A stretch of 64,000 nucleotides of DNA from Sphaerotilus uruguayifluvii (GCF_013294065.1 NZ_JABSNM010000002.1:186001-250000); one strand, 5' to 3'. Shown: positions 38,734 through 47,580, counted from the stretch's first letter. Made by a program: numbers and translations. Notes: generated from the sequence alone by a model not told the origin.

Positions 38734-39354
38734 ATGTCTCTTGTTCCCTTTCTGCTGGCCGCCGTGCTGCTGGCCATCACGCCCGGACCCGGTCTCGCCT
38801 ATGTCATTGCCCGTACCGCCTCGGGCGGGCGGGCCGAGGGTCTGGCTTCATCGCTGGGCACGGCGCTGGGCGGGCTGGTCCATGTGGCGGCCGCTGCACT
38901 GGGCCTGTCGCTGCTGATCGCGCAGTCGGCCCTGGCCTTCGGTCTCCTGAAATGGATCGGCGCGGCCTATCTGATCTGGCTGGGTGTGCAGATGCTTCGC
39001 CGCGATGCGACCGCCTCGGACCCGCTTCAGCCCTTGCCCCGTCAAGGCGCACGGCGTGCGCTGCTCGACGGCATCGCGGTCGAGACGCTCAACGTCAAGA
39101 CGGCGCTGTTCTTTCTGGCTTTCCTGCCGCAATTCACCACGCCGGCCGAGCCGCTGGCGCCTCAGCTGGTGCTGCTGGGCTGCGTGTGCGTGCTGCTCAA
39201 CACCAGCATGGATGTCTTCGCCGTCCTGATGACGCACAGGCTGCTGCGCTCCGGACCGGCACGAATCGCGCGCGAGACATGGATGCGCCGGATCTCGGGT
39301 ACGACGATGCTGGGCCTGGGTGTCTTTCTGGCATTGGCTCGCCGCGAAGCCTGA
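38734..39354 (+). CDS. LysE/RhtB-family amino-acid exporter
   Basis: 206 aa, six predicted TMs. Family signatures: FLLAAVLLAITPGPGLAYVIARTASGG, GTALGGLVHVAAAALGLS, WIGAAYLIWLGVQMLRR, NVKTALFFLAFLPQF. It exports an amino acid or related metabolite across the inner membrane. It lies 34 nt after the ABM gene in the MocR-flanked operon. Confidence 0.92.
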   Translation: MSLVPFLLAAVLLAITPGPGLAYVIARTASGGRAEGLASSLGTALGGLVHVAAAALGLSLLIAQSALAFGLLKWIGAAYLIWLGVQMLRRDATASDPLQPLPRQGARRALLDGIAVETLNVKTALFFLAFLPQFTTPAEPLAPQLVLLGCVCVLLNTSMDVFAVLMTHRLLRSGPARIARETWMRRISGTTMLGLGVFLALARREA

Positions 39355-39480
39355 GCTCAGGGATCAGGTGCCTGCAGGAAACCGGTGCCCGAGGCACCGG
39401 AGTCGTGCCCGGCTCGACACGAATGCACCAGATGAGGGCCATTGGCGCCCGATGGCATGTCCGGATCGAATCCGCAAGGC

Positions 39481-39496
39481 TGGCACACGCATTGCA
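39481..39496 (+). promoter_or_regulatory. Sigma-54-type promoter of the amino-acid ABC operon
   Basis: TGGCAC-ACGCA-TTGCA fits the RpoN consensus exactly in both elements and spacing, 54 nt upstream of the binding-protein ATG. RpoN control is common for glutamate/aspartate-type uptake systems. Confidence 0.75.
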
Positions 39497-39550
39497 CTGA
39501 ATACGAAAGTGCATACAGTTTCTGTCAGCCCCAACGAAGGAATCCGTTCC

Positions 39551-40339
39551 ATGTCCGCTTCCCGCCGTGGCCTTGTCGCCGCCGTCCTGCTCGCCGGTCT
39601 CGGCCTCTCCAGCCTGGCGCAGGCCGATGCGCTGGCCGACATCGGCAGCCGCAAGCAGATCGCCATCGCCATCCCGACCGACTTTCCGCCCTACGGCTTC
39701 GTCGGCACCGACCTGAAGCCGCAGGGGCTGGACATCGACATGGCGCAGCTGATCGCGACCAGGCTGGGCGTCAAGGTCGAGCTGATGCCGGTGACCAGCG
39801 CCAACCGCATTCCCTATCTGCAGACCCGCAAGGTCGACCTGGTGATCTCGACGCTGGGCAAGAACCCGGAGCGCGAGAAGGTGATCGACTTCACCGCGGC
39901 CTACTCGCCCTTCTTCCAGGCGGTCTTCGCCGCCAAGGGCGTGACGATCCGCAGCGCGGCCGACCTGGCCGGCAAGACGGTGGGCGTGACCCGTGGCGCC
40001 ATCGAGGACATCGAGCTCAGCCGCATCGCGCCAGCCGACAGCGAGATCCGCCGCTTCGAGGACAACAACGCCACCGTCTCGGCCTTCGTCTCGGGCCAGG
40101 TCGTGGCGATCGCCACCGGCGCCTCGGTGGCGGGCAACCTGATGGCACGCAACCCGCAGCTCGGCACCGAGTTCAAGTTCGTGCTGAAGGATTCGCCGAA
40201 CTTCATCGGCGTGGCCAAGGGCGAGGACGCGCTGCGCGGCCGCGTCAACGAGATCATCGCCGAGGCCCGCAGCTCGGGCGAGCTGGACCGGCTGGCCAAG
40301 CGCTGGCTGGGACGCCCGGCCGGCAACCTGCCGCAGTGA
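39551..40339 (+). CDS. Polar amino-acid ABC transporter, substrate-binding protein
   Basis: 262 aa from ATG 39551, signal peptide ending at SLAQA. SBP_bac_3 features: IAIAIPTDFPPYGFVGTDL, GLDIDMAQLIATRLGVKVEL, VDLVISTLGKNPEREKVIDFT, LAGKTVGVTRGAIEDIEL. It delivers a polar or charged amino acid to the permeases encoded next. Earlier in-frame start (39320) overlaps lysE and the promoter, so was rejected. Confidence 0.93.
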   Translation: MSASRRGLVAAVLLAGLGLSSLAQADALADIGSRKQIAIAIPTDFPPYGFVGTDLKPQGLDIDMAQLIATRLGVKVELMPVTSANRIPYLQTRKVDLVISTLGKNPEREKVIDFTAAYSPFFQAVFAAKGVTIRSAADLAGKTVGVTRGAIEDIELSRIAPADSEIRRFEDNNATVSAFVSGQVVAIATGASVAGNLMARNPQLGTEFKFVLKDSPNFIGVAKGEDALRGRVNEIIAEARSSGELDRLAKRWLGRPAGNLPQ

Positions 40340-40350
40340 CGGCGAGCACG

Positions 40351-41028
40351 ATGATCTCGCTTGATTTCGCCGCGGTGCTGGAGCAGTGGCCGCTGCTGGT
40401 GCGAGGCGCGGCGCTGACGGTGGCGCTGACCGCGCTCTCGGCCGCGCTGGGCACCGCCGTGGGCGTGGCCTGCGCCTGGATGCGCGTCTGGGGGCCGGCG
40501 GCCTGGCGCTGGCCGGTCGTCGCCTATGTGGAGCTGGTGCGCAACACGCCCTTCATCGTCCAGCTCTTCTTCGTGTTCTTCGGGCTGCCGGCGGCCGGCG
40601 TGAAGCTCTCGCCAGAGACGGCAGCGCTGATCGCGATGACGGTCAACCTGGGCGCCTATGCCGCGGAGATCGTGCGCGCCGGCCTGGAGGCGACGCCGCG
40701 CGGCCAGATCGAGGCCGCGCGCAGCCTGGCACTCGACGAGCGCCAGGTCTTCCTGCGGGTGGTGCTGCCGCCGGCGCTCGGCCGGGTCTGGCCGGCGCTG
40801 GTCGGGCAGATCATCATCGTGATGCTGGGCTCGTCGGTCTGCGGCCAGATCGCCGCGGCCGAGCTGAGCTACCAGGCCAACCTGATCCAGAGCCGCAACT
40901 TCCGCGCCTTCGAGGCCTTCCTGATCGGCGCGGCGATCTACCTCGGGCTGTCGCTGCTGCTGCGCCGGCTGCTCGACGAGATCGGTCCGCGCTGGATCTT
41001 CGGCCGCCGTCCGGCCGCAGGGAGGTGA
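40351..41028 (+). CDS. Amino-acid ABC transporter permease (1)
   Basis: 225 aa with HisM-type architecture: VRGAALTVALTALSAALGT, YVELVRNTPFIVQLFFVFFGLP, and the EAA-loop EAARSLALDERQVFLRVVLPPAL. It has about five TMs. It begins 11 nt after the binding-protein stop and forms a heterodimer with the following permease. Confidence 0.94.
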   Translation: MISLDFAAVLEQWPLLVRGAALTVALTALSAALGTAVGVACAWMRVWGPAAWRWPVVAYVELVRNTPFIVQLFFVFFGLPAAGVKLSPETAALIAMTVNLGAYAAEIVRAGLEATPRGQIEAARSLALDERQVFLRVVLPPALGRVWPALVGQIIIVMLGSSVCGQIAAAELSYQANLIQSRNFRAFEAFLIGAAIYLGLSLLLRRLLDEIGPRWIFGRRPAAGR

Positions 41029-41034
41029 GCCGCC

Positions 41035-41685
41035 ATGGTCGACTTCACCTTGTGGGACATCCTGCGCAACCTGATGCTGGCGGCGCGCTGGACGGTGCTG
41101 CTGTCGCTGGCGGCCTTCGTCGGCGGCGGGCTGCTGGGCCTGGGCCTGCTGCTGCTGCGGCTGGCGCGACCGCGCCTGGCGCCGCTGGTGGCGCTGCATG
41201 TGCGCCTGTTCCAGGGCACGCCGCTGCTGATGCAGCTCTTTCTCGCCTACTTCGGCCTGGCGCTGCTGGGGCTGGACGTGCCGGCCTGGGCGGCGGCGGC
41301 CCTGGCGCTGACGCTCTACGCCTCGGCCTTCCTGTGCGAGATCTGGCGCGGCAGCGTCGAGGCGGTGCCGCGAGGCCAGTGGGAAGCCGCCGGCAGCCTG
41401 GCGCTGTCCTTCGGCGAGACGATGCGCCATGTGATCGGCCCGCAGGCGCTGCGCATCGCGGTGGCGCCGACGGTCGGCTTCCTGGTGCAGGTCATCAAGG
41501 GCACCGCGCTGGCCTCGGTGATCGGCTTCGTCGAGCTGACCCGCGCCGGCACGATGATCGTCAACGCCACCTTCCAGCCGCTGGCCGTCTATGGCTGCGT
41601 CGCGCTGATGTACTTCCTGCTCTGCTGGCCGGTGTCGGCCTGGAGCCTGCATCTCGAGAGGAGACTGCGTCGTGAACGCGTCTGA
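41035..41685 (+). CDS. Amino-acid ABC transporter permease (2)
   Basis: 216 aa. HisQ/GlnP-type: LMLAARWTVLLSLAAFVGG, RLFQGTPLLMQLFLAYFGL, EIWRGSVEAVPRGQWEAAGSL with the EAA loop, and QALRIAVAPTVGFLVQVIKGTALASV. It starts 6 nt after permease 1 and overlaps the ATPase gene by 14 nt. Confidence 0.94.
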   Translation: MVDFTLWDILRNLMLAARWTVLLSLAAFVGGGLLGLGLLLLRLARPRLAPLVALHVRLFQGTPLLMQLFLAYFGLALLGLDVPAWAAAALALTLYASAFLCEIWRGSVEAVPRGQWEAAGSLALSFGETMRHVIGPQALRIAVAPTVGFLVQVIKGTALASVIGFVELTRAGTMIVNATFQPLAVYGCVALMYFLLCWPVSAWSLHLERRLRRERV

Positions 41686-42451
41686 GAATCTGTCCGGCCC
41701 GTCGGCCGATCCGGTGAGTGATCCGGTCGTGCGCGTGCAGGGCCTGCGCAAGCGCTTCGGCGTCAACGAGGTGCTCAAGGGCATCGACCTGGAGGTCGGC
41801 CGCGGCGAGGTGGTGACCATCATCGGCCGCAGCGGCTCGGGCAAGAGCACGCTGCTGCGCTGCGTCAACGGCCTGGAGACCTTCGAGGACGGCGCGCTGT
41901 CGGTCGACGGCCGGCCGCTGCGCCACGGCGACGCGGCAGCGATGCGCGCGCTGCGCCAGCGGGTCGGCATGATCTTCCAGGGCTTCAACCTGTTCCCGCA
42001 CCTGTCGGTCGGGCGCAACGTGATGCTGGCGCCGTCGCTGGTGCACCGCCGCCCGGGCCGCGACGGCGAGGCGGTCGCGCGCCGGCTGCTCGAGCGGGTC
42101 GGCCTGGCCGAGAAGTTCGATGCCTGGCCGGACCAGCTCTCCGGCGGTCAGCAGCAGCGGGTGGCGATCGCGCGCGCGCTGGCGATGGACCCGGGCGTGC
42201 TGCTGTGCGACGAGATCACCTCGGCGCTCGACCCGGAGCTGGTCGGCGAGGTGCTGCGGGTGGTGGAGTCGCTGGCGGCCGAGGGCATGACGCTGATGAT
42301 GGTCACGCACGAGATGGGCTTCGCGCGCAAGGTCAGCGACCGGGTGGTGTTCATGCACGCCGGCCGCATCCATGAGGTCGGCCCGCCCGAGCAGATCTTC
42401 GGGGCGCCGCAGACGCCGGAGCTGCGCCAGTTCCTCGCCGCGCTGCACTGA
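41672..42451 (+). CDS. Amino-acid ABC transporter ATP-binding protein
   Basis: 259 aa from GTG 41672, inside the end of permease 2. Walker A GRSGSGKST, Q-loop MIFQGFNLFPHLSV, signature LSGGQQQRVAIARALAM, Walker B VLLCDEITSALDPELV, His-switch VTHEMGF. Equivalent to GlnQ/HisP. It ends the four-gene RpoN-type operon. Substrate specificity is set by the binding protein. Confidence 0.96.
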   Translation: MNASENLSGPSADPVSDPVVRVQGLRKRFGVNEVLKGIDLEVGRGEVVTIIGRSGSGKSTLLRCVNGLETFEDGALSVDGRPLRHGDAAAMRALRQRVGMIFQGFNLFPHLSVGRNVMLAPSLVHRRPGRDGEAVARRLLERVGLAEKFDAWPDQLSGGQQQRVAIARALAMDPGVLLCDEITSALDPELVGEVLRVVESLAAEGMTLMMVTHEMGFARKVSDRVVFMHAGRIHEVGPPEQIFGAPQTPELRQFLAALH

Positions 42452-42485
42452 CGGAACAGACCGGAGCCGTGCCGGCGGCCCCGGC

Positions 42486-42935
42486 TCAGCCCCCAGGCTG
42501 TGGCCGCAGCAGCCGCTCCAGCACTGCGCGGATCGACGCAGGAATGTCGGTCGGTCTGCCGGTCGCGGTGTCGACGAAGACATGGACCATGCGGCCGATC
42601 GCGGCCGGCCGGTCCTCGCCCGGGCGCAGCAGCGCGGTCTCGTAGGTGACCGAGGAGCGGCCGAGCCGGCGCACCACCACCCCGACCTCCAGCAGGCCGG
42701 GATAGGCGACCGGCGCGAGAAAGTCGCACTCCGAGCGCACGATGAAGCCGACCACCTCGCCGCGGTGGATGTCCAGGCCGCCCTGGTGGATCAGCACCTC
42801 GTTGATGACGCTGTCGAAGTACTGGTAGTAGACGGCGTTGTTGACATGGCCGTAGCGGTCGTTGTCGTTCCAGCGGGTGCTGACGCTGCCGACATGCGGA
42901 TAGTCGGCGCGGGTCGTCGGGGGCAGCGTGCTCAC
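42486..42935 (-). CDS. Acyl-CoA thioesterase (4-hydroxybenzoyl-CoA thioesterase family)
   Basis: 149 aa single hot-dog domain. STRWNDNDRYGHVNNAVYYQYF holds the 4HBT-type catalytic Asp region, then SECDFLAPVAYPGLLEVGVVV. It hydrolyses a fatty or aromatic acyl-CoA. Its start overlaps the alcohol dehydrogenase stop by 4 nt (ATGA), so the two act as one unit. Substrate unknown. Confidence 0.88.
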   Translation of the reverse strand: MSTLPPTTRADYPHVGSVSTRWNDNDRYGHVNNAVYYQYFDSVINEVLIHQGGLDIHRGEVVGFIVRSECDFLAPVAYPGLLEVGVVVRRLGRSSVTYETALLRPGEDRPAAIGRMVHVFVDTATGRPTDIPASIRAVLERLLRPQPGG

Positions 42936-44128
42936 CAGGCCTCCTCGTAGATCGCCAGGGCGTCGGCCTCGGACAGCGGACGCGGGTTGTTCTGCAGCAG
43001 GCGCTGCTGCTGCATCGCGGCGGCGGCCAGCCCGGGCAGCGCGTCGCGCGGGATGCCGCAGTCGCGCAGCCGCTGCGCCAGGCCGCAGGCCGCGCAGTCG
43101 GCCACCCGCTGCGCCACATGCGCGATGAAGGCCTCGCAGCGCTGCGCCTCGTCCAGGCGGGCGCTCGCCTCGGGCAGCAGCTGCGCGGCCAGCGCGGCGT
43201 AGCGCGCCTGCGCTGCCGGCCGGTTGAAGCGCAGCACCGGCGTCAGCACCAGCGCGTTGCTCAGCCCGTGCGGCAGATGGAACTGCCCGCCCAGCGGATA
43301 GGCCAGCGCATGCACCGCCGCGACCGGCGCGTTCTCGAAGGCCATGCCGGCCAGCATCGCGCCGAGCAGCATCTGCTCGCGCGCGGCCAGGTCGCAGCCG
43401 TCGGCGATGGCCGCCATCAGGTACCGGTCGAGCCGGCGCAGCGCGTCGACGGCCAGCAGGTCGGAGAGCGGATTGGCGCGCAGCCGACTGGTGAAGGCCT
43501 CGATCGCGTGCACCATCGCGTCGATGCCGGTCGCGGCGGTGACCGCCGGCGGCAGCCCGACGGTGAGCTCGGCGTCGAGCAGCACCAGATCGGCCAGCAG
43601 CGCACGGTTGACCACGCCGGCCTTGGTGTCGGCACCGGTGGTGACGATGGCGATGCGGGTGACTTCGGAGCCGGTGCCGGCGGTGGTCGGCACCTGCACC
43701 AGCGGCAGGCGCGCGACCCCGCGGGTGTCGATGCCGTAGAGCTCGGCCAGCGCCGGCGCCTCGGGCCGCGCCAGGCAGGCCACCAGCTTGGCCACATCCA
43801 TGCTGCTGCCGCCGCCGAAGCCGATGACCAGCCCGGCGCCATGCGCCAGCGCGGCCTGGCGGGCCGCCTCGACCACCGCCTCGGACGGATCGGGCGTGAC
43901 CGCGTCGAAGACGGCCACCTGCCAGCCGGCCGCCTCCAGCGAGGCGCGGGCCGGCGCGATCAGGCCGCTGGACGCGAGAAAGGCATCGGTGACGATCAGC
44001 GCGCTGCGCCCCGGGGCATCGAGGCTGCGGACCAGTTCGCCCAGGCGACGGGCCAGCCCGGGCGCACTCTCGATGCGGCGCACCGTCTGGAACACGAAGG
44101 CGGGCAGCGGCTCGGCGGACATCGGCAT
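42932..44128 (-). CDS. Iron-containing alcohol dehydrogenase
   Basis: 398 aa group III ADH / dehydroquinate-synthase-like fold. NAD motif GFGGGSSMDVAKLVA, PLVQVPTTAGTGSEVTRIAI, and metal ligands in GIDAMVHAIEAFTS, AVHALAYPLGGQFHLPHGLSNA. It interconverts an alcohol and aldehyde or ketone. It is translationally coupled to the thioesterase. ATG 44122 (third codon) is an alternative start. The substrate is not clear from context. Confidence 0.92.
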   Translation of the reverse strand: MPMSAEPLPAFVFQTVRRIESAPGLARRLGELVRSLDAPGRSALIVTDAFLASSGLIAPARASLEAAGWQVAVFDAVTPDPSEAVVEAARQAALAHGAGLVIGFGGGSSMDVAKLVACLARPEAPALAELYGIDTRGVARLPLVQVPTTAGTGSEVTRIAIVTTGADTKAGVVNRALLADLVLLDAELTVGLPPAVTAATGIDAMVHAIEAFTSRLRANPLSDLLAVDALRRLDRYLMAAIADGCDLAAREQMLLGAMLAGMAFENAPVAAVHALAYPLGGQFHLPHGLSNALVLTPVLRFNRPAAQARYAALAAQLLPEASARLDEAQRCEAFIAHVAQRVADCAACGLAQRLRDCGIPRDALPGLAAAAMQQQRLLQNNPRPLSEADALAIYEEAW

Positions 44129-44225
44129 CTCTCCCTGGTCATGTGCGACGAGGGCCGATTGTTCGGAGCCGGCAGGGCGCGGCCGTCACCTGCGCGACAG
44201 GCCGCGGGTAGATCCGGAGGCGAAG

Positions 44226-44245
44226 CCGCCCCCGGACCCGGGCGG
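44226..44245 (-). terminator. GC-rich hairpin after the unknown two-gene unit
   Basis: Inverted repeat CCGCCC / GGGCGG with an 8-nt, itself partly self-complementary loop, immediately beyond the stop of the leftward 328-aa gene. No T-tract. Confidence 0.4.
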
Positions 44246-44248
44246 GCC

Positions 44249-45235
44249 TCACTGCACCCGCACCACCACCATGGTCTGGTTCAGCAGCTGGTAGGCGATC
44301 TCGCCGAAGGTCACCGGGCCCTCGACGCCGCCGATCGCCTTGCCTTCGAGCTCGCCGAACAGGAAGTTCAGGATGCAGTTGCACGAGAACACCGCGCCGG
44401 TGGCGTCGTACTCGGCCAGACGGCGGCGGAACTCGGCCGTGTAGTCGCCGACCGGGCGGGCCAGGCGGTAGTCGATGCCGGTGAAGACCGGGGCGTAGAA
44501 CGCCACCTGGCCCTTGTCGACGTCGATCGACTGGAAGGAGACGTTGATGCAGGCGCCCGCATAGTCGCCCACCAGCGGCAGGCGGCCGTCGGTGGCGCCG
44601 CGCTTTTCCAGGTACTTCGCCAGATTGACGCGCTCGCCGTTGACGGTGCACTCGGTCGCCTCGAAGCCGACCTGGTCGAAGCGCAGCACGTCGCCGTCGT
44701 CCTGCTCGAAGATGTTGACGATCTCGACCGAGGCGAGCTTGTCGTCGGGCAGGCGGATGTGGGCGACGACCGCGCCGTCCTCGACCTCGCGGCCGCTGCG
44801 GCCGTCGAAGACCAGCGCGCGCGCGCGGCCCATGTCGTCGAGGTGGATGCCGGAGATCCAGCCGACCGTCGGCTTCAGGAAGGCGTCGGCCGAGTCGGTG
44901 GCCTCGCGGGCGAAGCGGCCGTGGGCCTGGCCGCCGGCCGGGATGATGGTCAGCGAGAAGCCGTTGTCGAAGGCCTCGGCGGTGATGCGGGACAGCTCGT
45001 CGGGGCCGTAGCAGGCGATGCGGACCTCGGCGCCCACCTTGGACAGGTCGGTGACGAAGACGCGGTCGTCGCCGACGACCACGCCGCCGCCGGAGACCAT
45101 GAAGTAGGGAATCGTGCCGCCGATCCAGTTGCCGGCCGGCAGCGCGCGCAGCGCGCCGGCGGTGCCGGCGATGCTCAGGGCCGTGCCGCGGCGGATCAGC
45201 TCGGCGGCGGCGGTGACGGAAATCAGTTCGTTCAT
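44249..45235 (-). CDS. Conserved protein of unknown function, 328 aa
   Basis: I recognise it as a widely conserved proteobacterial protein without known function (possibly the family catalogued as DUF6976; not verified). ATG at 45235 begins MNELISVTAAAELIRRGTAL. No signal peptide or TM is evident. Notable segments: SIAGTAGALRALPAGNWIGG, GWISGIHLDDMGRARALVFD, SFQSIDVDKGQVAFYAPVF, GAVFSCNCILNFLFGELEGK (CxC motif) and QLLNQTMVVV. The GG..IPYFM and CxC regions loosely recall FIST-type sensory proteins, but I cannot show homology. It follows a 73-aa gene by 47 nt on the same strand. Confidence 0.75.
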   Translation of the reverse strand: MNELISVTAAAELIRRGTALSIAGTAGALRALPAGNWIGGTIPYFMVSGGGVVVGDDRVFVTDLSKVGAEVRIACYGPDELSRITAEAFDNGFSLTIIPAGGQAHGRFAREATDSADAFLKPTVGWISGIHLDDMGRARALVFDGRSGREVEDGAVVAHIRLPDDKLASVEIVNIFEQDDGDVLRFDQVGFEATECTVNGERVNLAKYLEKRGATDGRLPLVGDYAGACINVSFQSIDVDKGQVAFYAPVFTGIDYRLARPVGDYTAEFRRRLAEYDATGAVFSCNCILNFLFGELEGKAIGGVEGPVTFGEIAYQLLNQTMVVVRVQ

Positions 45236-45282
45236 CGCGAAATTCCTCGGTGAGATGCGATTCGGTGCAGCGTGGCCGGGCG

Positions 45283-45504
45283 TCAGATCGTCGTGACCTG
45301 AGCCAGCTCGGCCGCCAGCACCCGCTCCCACTTGGCGAAGAAGGCATGGATCTCGGAGGCCTTGGCCGGCAGCGGATCGGTGCTGCGCTCCAGACGCTTG
45401 GCCAGCATCTGCGTGCCCAGGTGAGTGGTCTTCAGACGGCTCATGCCGCCGCTGGCCATGCGCTGCCAGCAGGGGTGGGACGGCGGGGGAACGGGAATGG
45501 CCAT
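45283..45504 (-). CDS. Small conserved-looking protein, 73 aa, unknown function
   Basis: Begins MAIPVPPPSHPCWQRMASGG and ends AKWERVLAAELAQVTTI. Middle is basic and helical (LKTTHLGTQMLAKRLERS), then PAKASEIHAFFAKWE. Proline-rich start, one Cys, no TM. It is the distal part of a much longer open frame, but only this segment reads as a natural protein, and it precedes the unknown 328-aa gene by 47 nt in the same direction. A perfect TTGTCGACAA palindrome (45584-45593) lies upstream between it and the divergent integrase. Confidence 0.55.
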   Translation of the reverse strand: MAIPVPPPSHPCWQRMASGGMSRLKTTHLGTQMLAKRLERSTDPLPAKASEIHAFFAKWERVLAAELAQVTTI

Positions 45505-45600
45505 GATGCGTCTTCGTTGGAGTGGATGGCCCGCAGGGTATCGACAGGTGGTGTCGTGACTTGAGCCTGCAGCGTTCCCGGTTTTGTCGACAATCCGGGC

Positions 45601-47577
45601 ATGAACCTGTCGCCTGCCCCTGTCTCCCCTGCCCGCCCGCTGTCGCCCCGGCGCCTGCACCTGGGCCATTTCGCCTTCATGCGCGCTGTGGTCCAGGGGC
45701 TGGATCATGGCGAGAGCTGGTGCCGCTACCTGGCCATCGAGGGCGAGGCAGGCGACGCGCGGGTGGTGCGCTCGACCATCCGCTGGATCCGCGAGGCGCT
45801 GGTGCGCATCGCGCTGCAGACCGACCGCTTCCAGCTCGCGCGGCTGCTGCAGCTCGACGTGCAGACGCTGGGCACGCCCGATCCGGCGCTGCCTTCGCTG
45901 GCGGCATTCGCCGAGGCGCAGGGGCTGGAGGACGAGCCCGAGGCGGTGCAGATCGCCGCCTTCGAGGCCGCGCACGGGCACGCCAGCCGGCGCCTGCAGC
46001 GCCGCCAGCGCCTGGTGCGGCGCCAGCTCGATGCGCTGCGCTGGCTGGAGCTGCAGGGCGCGCAGGTGCCGCAGGCGGCCGACGCGGTGCGCGCCTGGTT
46101 CGCGCCGGCGCTGGCCGGGCACCTGGAGGCCGCCGGCCTGCTGCTGCTGGGCCAGCTGGCCGAGCGCATCAACGCGCTCGGGCCGGGCTGGTGGCGCGGG
46201 GTGCGCGCGGTCGGACCGGTCAAGGCCGCGCGCCTGGTCGACTGGCTGCACGAGCATGGCGACAGCCCCGGCCTGCGCCTGGACGAACGCGCCGCGCTGC
46301 CCCGGCGCGCGCTGAATCCGTCGACACGCGGCGAGCTGGTGGCCGCGGCCACCGCGGTCGTGCCGATCGAGCGGCTGATCGTGCCCGCCGGGCTGGACGG
46401 CCGCGACGGGCGCTTCCGCCGGCCGCAGGCGCAGTGCCTGCTGGCCGCCGGGGACGATCTGGCCGCGGTGCAGGCCTGGATCGCCTCGAAGACGCCGGGC
46501 TCGCACACCCAGCGCGCCTACCGCAAGGAGGCCGAGCGCTTCGTGCTGTGGGCGATCGTGCAGCGCGGCCGGGCGCTGTCGTCGATGACGCAGGAGGACT
46601 GCGTGGCCTACCGCGACTTCCTGGCCGATCCGCAGCCGGCCTCGCGCTGGTGCGCGCCGCGCAGCCGCGAGCGCTGGTCGCCGGCCTGGCGGCCCTTCGA
46701 GGGGCCGCTGTCGCCCTCGGCGCAGCGCTATGCGCTGACGGTGCTGAAGAACCTCTACGGCTTCCTGGTCGACCAGAACTACCTGATGGGCAACCCGTGG
46801 AGCGCGGTGAGCGTGCCGCGCTCGATCGCGCCGCGCATCCAGACCGCGCGCAGCCTGTCGCCGGCGCAGTGGCGCCGGCTGGATGCCGAGCTCGATCAGC
46901 TGCCGCCCGGCTCGGCCTCGCACCGGCTGCGGGTGGCGCTGCGGCTGCTCTATGCGACCGGACTGCGACTGTCGGAGATCGTTGCGGCGCGTGCCGGCGA
47001 TCTGGAATGGGTGGAGTTTCCGCCCGAGGGCGACGACGGCCTGCCCGAGCAGGGCTGGATGCTGCGCGTGGTCGGCAAGGGCCGGCGGGTGCGCCAGGTG
47101 CCGGTGCCCGACGACGTGGTGCGCCAGCTCTCCGCCTACCTGGTCTCGCGCGGGCTGCCGGGCGACCTGCAGGATCCGGCGCAGCGCGAGGTCTTCCTGC
47201 TCGGCCGCGCGACCGATCTGGCCGAACGGGCGCCGGGGCTGGCGGCGCATCTGGCCGAGCGCAGCGAGCACGCGGCGTCGGACGCGCGCGGCGGCATCGC
47301 CGGCTCGACGCTCTATGACCAGCTCAAGGCGCATTTCCTCCGCACCGCGGCGGTCTGGCGCGCCCAGGGCGACGAGCGCAGCGCGCTGCGCCTGGAGCGT
47401 GCCAGCACCCACTGGCTGCGCCACAGCCACGCCAGCCACACCATCGCGCGCGGCCTGCCGATCGAGATCGCGCAGCAGAACCTCGGCCACGCCTCGCTGG
47501 CCACCACCACCGTCTATGTCACCACCGAGCAGCGGCAGCGGCTGCGGGCGATGAAGAAGGTCTGGGACCAGGGCTGA
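45601..47577 (+). CDS. Tyrosine recombinase (XerC/phage-integrase family) with extra N-terminal domain
   Basis: 658 aa, roughly twice XerC. The catalytic C-terminal half is intact: R456 in YATGLRLSEI, K493 in VVGKGRRV, H604-x2-R607 in HWLRHSHASH, H630 in LGHASLATT, and nucleophile Y639 in TVYVTTEQ. A SAM-like core-binding domain lies about residues 285-410. The N-terminal 270 residues contain a helix-hairpin-helix-like stretch (about 190-216, INALGPGWWRGVRAVGPVKA). Similar long integrases (DUF3701-type) occur as single chromosomal genes in Burkholderiales, which suggests a resident function rather than a prophage. No phage genes or att repeats were found around it. Confidence 0.87.
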   Translation: MNLSPAPVSPARPLSPRRLHLGHFAFMRAVVQGLDHGESWCRYLAIEGEAGDARVVRSTIRWIREALVRIALQTDRFQLARLLQLDVQTLGTPDPALPSLAAFAEAQGLEDEPEAVQIAAFEAAHGHASRRLQRRQRLVRRQLDALRWLELQGAQVPQAADAVRAWFAPALAGHLEAAGLLLLGQLAERINALGPGWWRGVRAVGPVKAARLVDWLHEHGDSPGLRLDERAALPRRALNPSTRGELVAAATAVVPIERLIVPAGLDGRDGRFRRPQAQCLLAAGDDLAAVQAWIASKTPGSHTQRAYRKEAERFVLWAIVQRGRALSSMTQEDCVAYRDFLADPQPASRWCAPRSRERWSPAWRPFEGPLSPSAQRYALTVLKNLYGFLVDQNYLMGNPWSAVSVPRSIAPRIQTARSLSPAQWRRLDAELDQLPPGSASHRLRVALRLLYATGLRLSEIVAARAGDLEWVEFPPEGDDGLPEQGWMLRVVGKGRRVRQVPVPDDVVRQLSAYLVSRGLPGDLQDPAQREVFLLGRATDLAERAPGLAAHLAERSEHAASDARGGIAGSTLYDQLKAHFLRTAAVWRAQGDERSALRLERASTHWLRHSHASHTIARGLPIEIAQQNLGHASLATTTVYVTTEQRQRLRAMKKVWDQG

Positions 47578-47580
47578 AGA

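Noticed and set aside
44204-44220. Iteron-like CGGGTAGATCCGGA near 44.2 kb
   Set aside because: Single copy, lacks one base of the core and is far from rep; likely coincidence.
45283-47490. 735-aa minus-strand frame
   Set aside because: Mostly antisense to the integrase. Only the last 73 codons read as a natural protein, and those are annotated alone.
45601-47577. Prophage or integrative element marked by the integrase
   Set aside because: No phage, conjugation, tRNA or att-like repeats nearby, and flanking genes look like ordinary metabolism.
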